Positions 58,929 to 64,000 of a DNA stretch of 64,000 nt are shown here, in pieces (positions within the stretch are counted from its first letter, which is position 1; each line of letters starts with the position of its first letter). Source of the DNA: Qipengyuania sp. YIM B01966 (GTDB lineage: Bacteria > Pseudomonadota > Alphaproteobacteria > Sphingomonadales > Sphingomonadaceae); assembly GCF_016461955.1 (NCBI RefSeq), contig NZ_JADMNM010000004.1, forward strand, positions 124,001-188,000. The letters are read 5' to 3'. The notes beneath the pieces are model-generated. The model worked only from the letters and a program-made list of their open reading frames with translations. It was not told the origin of the DNA and ran no database searches. A program made the position numbers and the translations under genes.

Positions 58929-59415
58929 GGCCGTTTTCGCGCTCGCCGCGCTGGCCGCAGTGCTGGCTGGGCCGGTTGCAGCGGCCGCACAAGAGGCGCC
59001 GCAGGTGGTGCATGATACCGCCTGGCACAATGCGCAACGCGCGGCCCTGGCGCGGCTCGATCCGGCAGCGGGATGGCGCGTGCTGCCTGACGGCGTCGCC
59101 TTGCGGCGGATTGCCGGGGATGGCAGCGGCGCCCGGCCCACATTGGCTGACCGGGTGACCGTCCATTACCGAGGCAGCTTCATCGACGGCACGGTGTTCG
59201 ACAGTTCGCTCGACCGCGGTGAGCCGGCGACCTTCCCGCTCGCCCGGCTGATCCGGGGCTGGCAAGTGGCGATCCCCGAGATGGGGGTGGGCGATCGGTA
59301 CGAGATCGTCATCCCGGCCGACCTCGCCTATGGTCCACTGGGCAAGGGACCGATCCCGGGCAATGCGACCTTGCTGTTCACCATCGAGTTGCTGGGGATC
59401 AACCCGCCCGGATAG
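58918..59415 (+). CDS. Exported FKBP-type peptidyl-prolyl isomerase
   Basis: A 165-residue periplasmic isomerase. The signal peptide ends AAAAQ. The FKBP domain (about 70-163) has VTVHYRGSFIDGTVFDSS, a RGWQVAIPEMGVGDRYEIVIP core and AYGPLGKG before the last strand LLFTIELLGI. The start lies 11 bases inside the preceding amidohydrolase gene, so the two are tightly coupled. Prolyl isomerisation alongside peptide uptake and hydrolysis is suggestive of proline-containing substrates. Confidence 0.9.
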   Translation: MTGRAVFALAALAAVLAGPVAAAAQEAPQVVHDTAWHNAQRAALARLDPAAGWRVLPDGVALRRIAGDGSGARPTLADRVTVHYRGSFIDGTVFDSSLDRGEPATFPLARLIRGWQVAIPEMGVGDRYEIVIPADLAYGPLGKGPIPGNATLLFTIELLGINPPG

Positions 59416-59427
59416 GAGTGACCTGCC

Positions 59428-60105
59428 ATGAGTGATCCGCTGCTGTCACTGCTGGCCGCCAGCATCGCTTTTGTCGGCTCCCATTTCGCGCTGTCACACC
59501 CTTTGCGAGCACCGCTGGTTTCGGCCCTGGGGGAAAACGGCTTCCGCATCCTCTATTCACTGGTGGCATTGGCGACGATTGCATGGATGGCGTTCGCCTT
59601 CCGTGCTGCGCCGACCGCCGATCTGCCGGGCAGCGGCGAGCTGGGCTGGATCATCGCCACCATTATCACCCTGCCCGCGCTGGCGCTGCTGCTCGGCTCG
59701 TTTCGGGGCAACCCCGCGCTGCCTGCGCCGGGCGCCGCGCAGCTTGCCGCACGCGAGCCGGCGGGCGTGTTCCGCGTCACCCGCCATCCGATGATGTGGG
59801 GGTTCGCGCTGTGGGCGATCAGCCATATCGTCCTGTGGTGGAGCGTCAGGACACTGATCGTCGCCGGCGCCATCCTGCTGCTCGCACTGGTCGGCGCGCA
59901 TTTGCAGGACCGCAAGAAGGAGACGCTGATGGGCGCGGCGTGGGCAGGGTGGGAAGCAAAGACCAGCTACTGGCCGCGATGGGGCGCGCTGCTCAAGCTC
60001 AATCCGCTCCTCTGGCTCGGCGCGCTGGCGGCATGGTGGATCATCACCTGGTCCCACATCCACGCCGCCGGGGTGCCCGCCGGCATCTGGCGCTGGCTCG
60101 GCTAG
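59428..60105 (+). CDS. nnrU: NnrU family membrane protein
   Basis: A 225-residue protein with about six membrane helices. FVGSHFALSHPLRAPLV near the start and RHPMMWGFALWAISHIVLWW are the NnrU signatures. NnrU was named from denitrification clusters, but the family also occurs without them and resembles isoprenylcysteine methyltransferase-like membrane proteins. It is 12 bases after the FKBP gene. The stop interlocks with the S41 gene. Confidence 0.88.
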   Translation: MSDPLLSLLAASIAFVGSHFALSHPLRAPLVSALGENGFRILYSLVALATIAWMAFAFRAAPTADLPGSGELGWIIATIITLPALALLLGSFRGNPALPAPGAAQLAAREPAGVFRVTRHPMMWGFALWAISHIVLWWSVRTLIVAGAILLLALVGAHLQDRKKETLMGAAWAGWEAKTSYWPRWGALLKLNPLLWLGALAAWWIITWSHIHAAGVPAGIWRWLG

Positions 60106-61304
60106 CGCCGGGGTTGGGCGCAAGGGGGCGAGGCAAAGGTTTCGCGCGGCGTTCCGTCCACCTGCATCAGCCGTTCCACCGGCAGCTTAATGGTGAGATC
60201 GGCGGTTCCGAGCGGCAGATCCTCGACCGCACCCAGCAGGCCCGCCATCTTTGTCCCGCAAACAGTCGCGCCGAGCTCGCCCAGCCCTAGCGCCAGCCCT
60301 TCGCCCATGCTGCCTGTCCAGCGGCCGACGCGCACGGTCAATTGCCCGCTATGGCGGCGCACGCCGGGTCGGGGCAGCACGAGTTCCAGCCATTCGCGGG
60401 CAATCCCCGTGTCCCGCACCGCACTTGGCAGCGCGTGCCGCTGATAGGGGGTCGGCGCAGCTGCGAACCACCCCATGATCCCACGCGCGACATGCGTGTT
60501 CCCGCCGCCGGGCGTGTTGGTAAGATCGATTTCAATCGGGGCCGCCGGGTCCACGCTCAGCATCGGCTGATCGAACGCTGCGATGGTCGCGTCGTCGCCT
60601 AGCGCATTGTTGATGGTAATCACCGGGGTGATGGCCGCGTTCTGCAACGTGACCGGCGGCATGGTCCCAACGCGCTGGTCATACAGGCTCACGAGCCTGC
60701 GCCGCACGGCTTTGTCCCCGGGGTTGCGGAAGGTCAGATCGCGCACCCGGTCACGCCGGCCGGCGGCGAGTACGCGGGCGGCAAAGCCGTCGCGCTCACC
60801 GCTGCCGGTGGTTCCCAAGCCACCCCAGAAGGCGGCGACCGCATCGGCCATGGGCACCCCGCCGACAGCCACCAGCTCCGGCCCTTCGCGCACACTGGCC
60901 ATCGCGGCAGGCGATCCGGGGCGGACAGCGGTGATCCGATAGGCCCCGCCACGCGGTTCAACCCACAGATCGGCATAGCTTGGCACCAGCGCGTAACTGT
61001 CGGCGAAGCTGGAGCCGGTAATCGCATGATGATCAGCCAATAGCATCAGCGCGCGTTCGGTGAAGGCGAGCAGACTGCGCCCATCGCGCACCGCATCGCG
61101 TTCGGCCGCCAGCGTGGCGCTCAACACAAACCGGCCGCCGGGCAGGCGTTCCGGGTAGGCATAACGGTGGTTGATCAGCGGCTCGAGCGCCTGCGCTGCT
61201 GCGCGGTAATCGACAGCGGCCTCTCCTTGCGCCGCCGCATGCGCCAGCGCGGCCGCCGGCAGCGCACCGCACGCCAGCGCCAGGGCGGCCAGACGCACGA
61301 TCAC
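60102..61304 (-). CDS. S41-family peptidase-like exported protein
   Basis: A 400-residue protein with a signal peptide (ends ALAHA). A helical N-terminal domain and a PDZ-like segment (about 100-145, YRITAVRPGSPAAMASVREG) precede a tail-specific-protease core. GRWTGSMGEGLALGL places a candidate nucleophile Ser near residue 325. The family cleaves unfolded or tagged periplasmic proteins. It starts at GTG overlapping the upstream gene as GTGA. Confidence 0.8.
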   Translation of the reverse strand: MIVRLAALALACGALPAAALAHAAAQGEAAVDYRAAAQALEPLINHRYAYPERLPGGRFVLSATLAAERDAVRDGRSLLAFTERALMLLADHHAITGSSFADSYALVPSYADLWVEPRGGAYRITAVRPGSPAAMASVREGPELVAVGGVPMADAVAAFWGGLGTTGSGERDGFAARVLAAGRRDRVRDLTFRNPGDKAVRRRLVSLYDQRVGTMPPVTLQNAAITPVITINNALGDDATIAAFDQPMLSVDPAAPIEIDLTNTPGGGNTHVARGIMGWFAAAPTPYQRHALPSAVRDTGIAREWLELVLPRPGVRRHSGQLTVRVGRWTGSMGEGLALGLGELGATVCGTKMAGLLGAVEDLPLGTADLTIKLPVERLMQVDGTPRETFASPPCAQPRR

Positions 61305-61717
61305 GTTTTTGTCGCCAGCATCGCCTGCAGGGCGCCGGCCAGTTGCCGCACGCTCAACGTGCCGTCAGGCGCGGCATGGACTTCGGCCACCTTGGCGGGG
61401 TCGAGCGCGTGCTGCCTGATGAAGCTGTTGATCAGGTCTGTGATGTCGTCAGGATCGCAGAAGTCGGGCGCCAGCAACTGGTCGTCCGGATGCGGGGTCA
61501 GCGGATCGAAGAACACGTCCAGCTCTTCGCGCAGCCAGCGGGCGGTTTCGGGCGTGGCATACCCTGCCAAAGCGGCGATGAACTGCGCTTCATCAAGGTT
61601 CGGGCGGGTCTTTGCGATTTCGGCGGCGGTCGCCCGCCAATCACGCTGTGCCTGCCACGCGAACAGCCCCAGCGCCGCGACTATGGTCAGCGTCCAACCC
61701 AGCCAGCCAATCGCCAT
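61301..61717 (-). CDS. Uncharacterised small membrane-anchored protein
   Basis: A 138-residue protein with one N-terminal membrane helix (about 5-22). A helical acidic domain follows, including LREELDVFFDPLTPHPDDQ and DDITDLINSFIRQH, ending in a possible single EF-hand-like stretch APDGTLSVRQLAGAL. I do not recognise the family. It lies six bases after dxs and overlaps the S41 gene, so the three form one operon. Confidence 0.75.
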   Translation of the reverse strand: MAIGWLGWTLTIVAALGLFAWQAQRDWRATAAEIAKTRPNLDEAQFIAALAGYATPETARWLREELDVFFDPLTPHPDDQLLAPDFCDPDDITDLINSFIRQHALDPAKVAEVHAAPDGTLSVRQLAGALQAMLATKT

Positions 61718-61723
61718 GGCCCA

Positions 61724-63649
61724 CTAGGCCCGCGCTTCTTCGACCCCGGCAGAATTATGCCGCAGCGCCTTGAGCGCGGTATCGACGATCTGCGGCGCGT
61801 TGAGGCCGGCTTCGTCGTACTGCTTCGCAGGATCGTCATGATCCTGGAACAGGTCGGGCAGGCGCATGGTGCGGATGCGCAGGCCCGCATCGGTCAGCCC
61901 CTCGTCGCTGGCCATGGTCAGGACGTGCGCGCCGAGCCCGCCGATCGCGCCTTCTTCCAGCGTTACCACCACCTCGTGCGTGGTGATCAGCCGGCGAATC
62001 AACTCGCTGTCGAGCGGCTTGGCAAAGCGCAGGTCCGCGACCGTGGTGCTCAACCCCTTGGCTTCGAGCTGGTCAGCGGCCTTCAGTGCTTCTGTCAGCC
62101 GCGTGCCGAGGCTCAGCAGCGCGATCTTGCTGCCGCCCCCGTCCTTGCCGCGCACGATGCGCCCCTTGCCGATCTCGAGCCGCTCGGGCTGGTCGGGCAG
62201 CGCCACGCCGGTGCCATTGCCGCGCGGATAGCGGAAGGCGATCGGGCCGTCATCGTGCAGCGCGGCAGTATAGGTCATGTGGACCAGCTCGGCCTCGTCG
62301 GCGGCGGCCATCACCACCATGTTGGGCAGCGTCGCCAGATAGGTGATGTCGAAACTGCCGGCATGGGTGCAGCCATCGGCGCCGACCAGCCCGGCGCGGT
62401 CGATGGCGAAGCGGACCGGCAGGTTCTGGATCGCGACATCGTGGACCACCTGGTCGAAGGCGCGCTGGAGGAAGGTCGAATAGATCGCGCAGAACGGCCG
62501 CATCCCCTGCGCGGCGAGGCCGGCGGCGAAGGTCACCGCGTGCTGTTCGGCAATGCCGACGTCAAACGCGCGGGCCGGGTGCGCCTTGGCGAATTTGTCG
62601 ACCCCCGTGCCGCTCGGCATGGCGGCGGTGATGGCGACGATCCGCTCGTCCGTTTCGGCAAGCTTTGCCAGCGTTTCGCCGAACACGTTCTGGTAGGAGG
62701 GTGGCCCGGCCGGTCCCTTGGTCAGCTCGCCGGTGACGACGTCGAATTTCGTCACCCCGTGATATTTGTCGGCGCTGTTTTCGGCTGGGGCATAGCCCTT
62801 GCCCTTATGCGTCACGACATGGACCAGCACCGGCCCTTCCGCGCTGTCACGGACATTTTCGAGCACCGGGATCAGATGGTCGAGATTATGCCCGTCGATC
62901 GGCCCGACATAATAGAACCCCAGTTCTTCGAACAGCGTGCCCCCGGTCGCCATGCCGCGGGCATATTCCTCGGCCTTTTCCAGCCCGTGATGGACCCGGC
63001 GCGACAGCTTGCGCGCGAGCTTGGAGGCGAGCGTGCGCAGCTCGATATATTCGCTGCTCGACACCATCCGCGCGAGATAGGCGGAAAGCCCGCCAACCGG
63101 CGGCGCGATCGACATATCATTGTCGTTGAGGATCACCACCAGCCGGTCGCCCGCGGCCTCGGCATTGTTCATCGCTTCATAGGCCATCCCTGCGCTCATC
63201 GCGCCGTCGCCGATTACCGCGATCGCCTTGCCCGGCTGCCCGGCGAGCTTGTTGGCGACGGCAAAGCCCAATGCTGCCGAGATCGACGTGCTCGAATGCG
63301 CTGCGCCGAACGGGTCGTATTCGCTTTCGCTGCGCTTGGTAAAACCGCTCAGCCCGCCGCCCTGGCGCAGCGTACGGATCCGGTCGCGGCGGCCGGTGAT
63401 GATCTTGTGCGGATAGGCCTGGTGGCCGACATCCCAGACGATCTTGTCGCGCGGCGTGTCAAACACATAGTGCAGCGCCACGGTCAGTTCGACGACGCCC
63501 AGTCCTGACCCGAGATGTCCGCCGGTGCTGCCGACCGCGTCGATCATCTCGGCGCGCAGTTCTTCGGCCAGTTGCGGGAGGTCGCCGGGCTGTAATTGGC
63601 GTAGATCGCGCGGGTAGGTGATCGTGTCTAGCAGCGGAGTATCAGGCAT
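61724..63649 (-). CDS. dxs: 1-deoxy-D-xylulose-5-phosphate synthase
   Basis: A TPP enzyme of 641 residues, the first step of the MEP isoprenoid pathway. It shows the [19 protein letters not shown] start and [18 protein letters not shown]. The TPP motif is [17 protein letters not shown] with NDNDMSI (near residues 147-180). The transketolase pyrimidine domain has [17 protein letters not shown], and the last domain has [13 protein letters not shown]. Carotenoid, quinone and hopanoid supply depend on it. Confidence 0.97.
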   Translation of the reverse strand: MPDTPLLDTITYPRDLRQLQPGDLPQLAEELRAEMIDAVGSTGGHLGSGLGVVELTVALHYVFDTPRDKIVWDVGHQAYPHKIITGRRDRIRTLRQGGGLSGFTKRSESEYDPFGAAHSSTSISAALGFAVANKLAGQPGKAIAVIGDGAMSAGMAYEAMNNAEAAGDRLVVILNDNDMSIAPPVGGLSAYLARMVSSSEYIELRTLASKLARKLSRRVHHGLEKAEEYARGMATGGTLFEELGFYYVGPIDGHNLDHLIPVLENVRDSAEGPVLVHVVTHKGKGYAPAENSADKYHGVTKFDVVTGELTKGPAGPPSYQNVFGETLAKLAETDERIVAITAAMPSGTGVDKFAKAHPARAFDVGIAEQHAVTFAAGLAAQGMRPFCAIYSTFLQRAFDQVVHDVAIQNLPVRFAIDRAGLVGADGCTHAGSFDITYLATLPNMVVMAAADEAELVHMTYTAALHDDGPIAFRYPRGNGTGVALPDQPERLEIGKGRIVRGKDGGGSKIALLSLGTRLTEALKAADQLEAKGLSTTVADLRFAKPLDSELIRRLITTHEVVVTLEEGAIGGLGAHVLTMASDEGLTDAGLRIRTMRLPDLFQDHDDPAKQYDEAGLNAPQIVDTALKALRHNSAGVEEARA

Positions 63650-63705
63650 CCCGCCGGATTAGCCGCGCGGCGGCGCGCTGTCGATGGTGTGCGACCGGCC
63701 CGCGC

Positions 63706-64000
63706 TCAGACAGCGCATTCGGCGCACAGGCCCCGCAGTTCCACCACCGGCCGCACAGCGGCAAAGCCGGCGGCGTGCCCCGCATCACGCAGCGCGCCGG
63801 TCACGCGCTCGTCATCGAGGTGGCGGGCGGTGCCGCAATCATCGCAGATGAGGAAGATGCAATCGTGCCGGCAGCCCGGATGGCTATTGGCAAGATAGGC
63901 GTTGGCGCTCTCGATTCGGTTGGCGAGGTTCGCTGCGACGAACAGGTCGAGGATGCGATAGACGCTGTTGGGCGCCACCCGCTTGCCGCGCGCAGCCGAG
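63706..64000 (-). CDS. zur: Fur-family regulator, Zur-like (5' end beyond window)
   Basis: The gene is cut by the right edge; about 98 C-terminal residues are visible. GKRVAPNSVYRILDLF is the end of the winged helix recognition region. HPGCRHDCIFLICDDCGTARHLDD holds a zinc site, and the C-terminal GLCAECAV supplies the paired Cys of the structural zinc site. The pattern fits zinc-responsive Zur better than Fur. Confidence 0.8.
   Translation of the reverse strand, partial: SAARGKRVAPNSVYRILDLFVAANLANRIESANAYLANSHPGCRHDCIFLICDDCGTARHLDDERVTGALRDAGHAAGFAAVRPVVELRGLCAECAV

Overview
The window is a chromosomal segment of a GC-rich alphaproteobacterium, most likely Sphingomonadales. The grounds are gene content and order: DUF3576-leuS-lptE-holA, ileS-lspA-DUF3035 (BamF), an NAD-dependent glutamate dehydrogenase of about 1,600 residues, a CYP153-type P450, PhaB-type acetoacetyl-CoA reductase and NnrU. 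It looks like ordinary chromosome. I see no integrase, transposase, rRNA operon, CRISPR array, phage module or plasmid origin, and no gene-free stretch longer than about 300 bases. Functions are assigned by recognising motifs and families by eye; no database search was run.

Layout. 0-7 kb: end of the cytochrome bc1 operon, apt, tRNA-Gly(TCC), ileS-lspA-bamF, and a CNNM/CorC membrane protein. 7-12 kb: OmpA-like lipoprotein, CysQ-type phosphatase, sucC, etfBA. 12-19 kb: a TonB-C protein, a sugar-phosphate transferase, and the DUF3576-leuS-lptE-holA operon. 19-25 kb: an uncharacterised exported protein, phaB, fumC, a LuxR-HTH/DUF4019 membrane protein, a ribbon-helix-helix protein, murA and galU. 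25-29 kb: an acyl-CoA ligase/P450 pair and an M23 peptidase. 29-39 kb: glnE-bcp-DUF455, an M28 peptidase, agmatine deiminase, thrS, and a broken DUF305 lipoprotein gene. 39-49 kb: alpha/beta hydrolase, TPR protein, LLM oxidoreductase, gdhB, a ferredoxin-reductase-like flavoprotein and queG. 49-54 kb: NatAB-like ABC exporter, CYP153, a double PilZ protein, tRNA-Leu(TAA), ihfB. 54-64 kb: a GntR regulator opposite a peptide-transporter/amidohydrolase/prolyl-isomerase operon, nnrU, a dxs operon, and a truncated zur-like gene at the right edge.

Themes. Many genes are housekeeping: translation, envelope and lipoprotein biogenesis, TCA cycle and nitrogen metabolism. The accessory interest lies in lipid and hydrocarbon oxidation (CYP153, a second P450 with an acyl-CoA ligase, EtfAB, PhaB) and in a compact peptide-use operon. 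That operon joins a POT transporter, a lipoprotein amidohydrolase, a paralogue that has lost its HxH metal motif, and an exported FKBP isomerase.

Non-coding signals that stand out are a perfect TGACAC-TT-GTGTCA palindrome before CYP153, a related nested inverted repeat before fumC, and a terminator-like hairpin in the divergent murA/galU region with a probably leaderless galU. Four convergent gene pairs also have stop codons that interlock in a single CTAG tetranucleotide.
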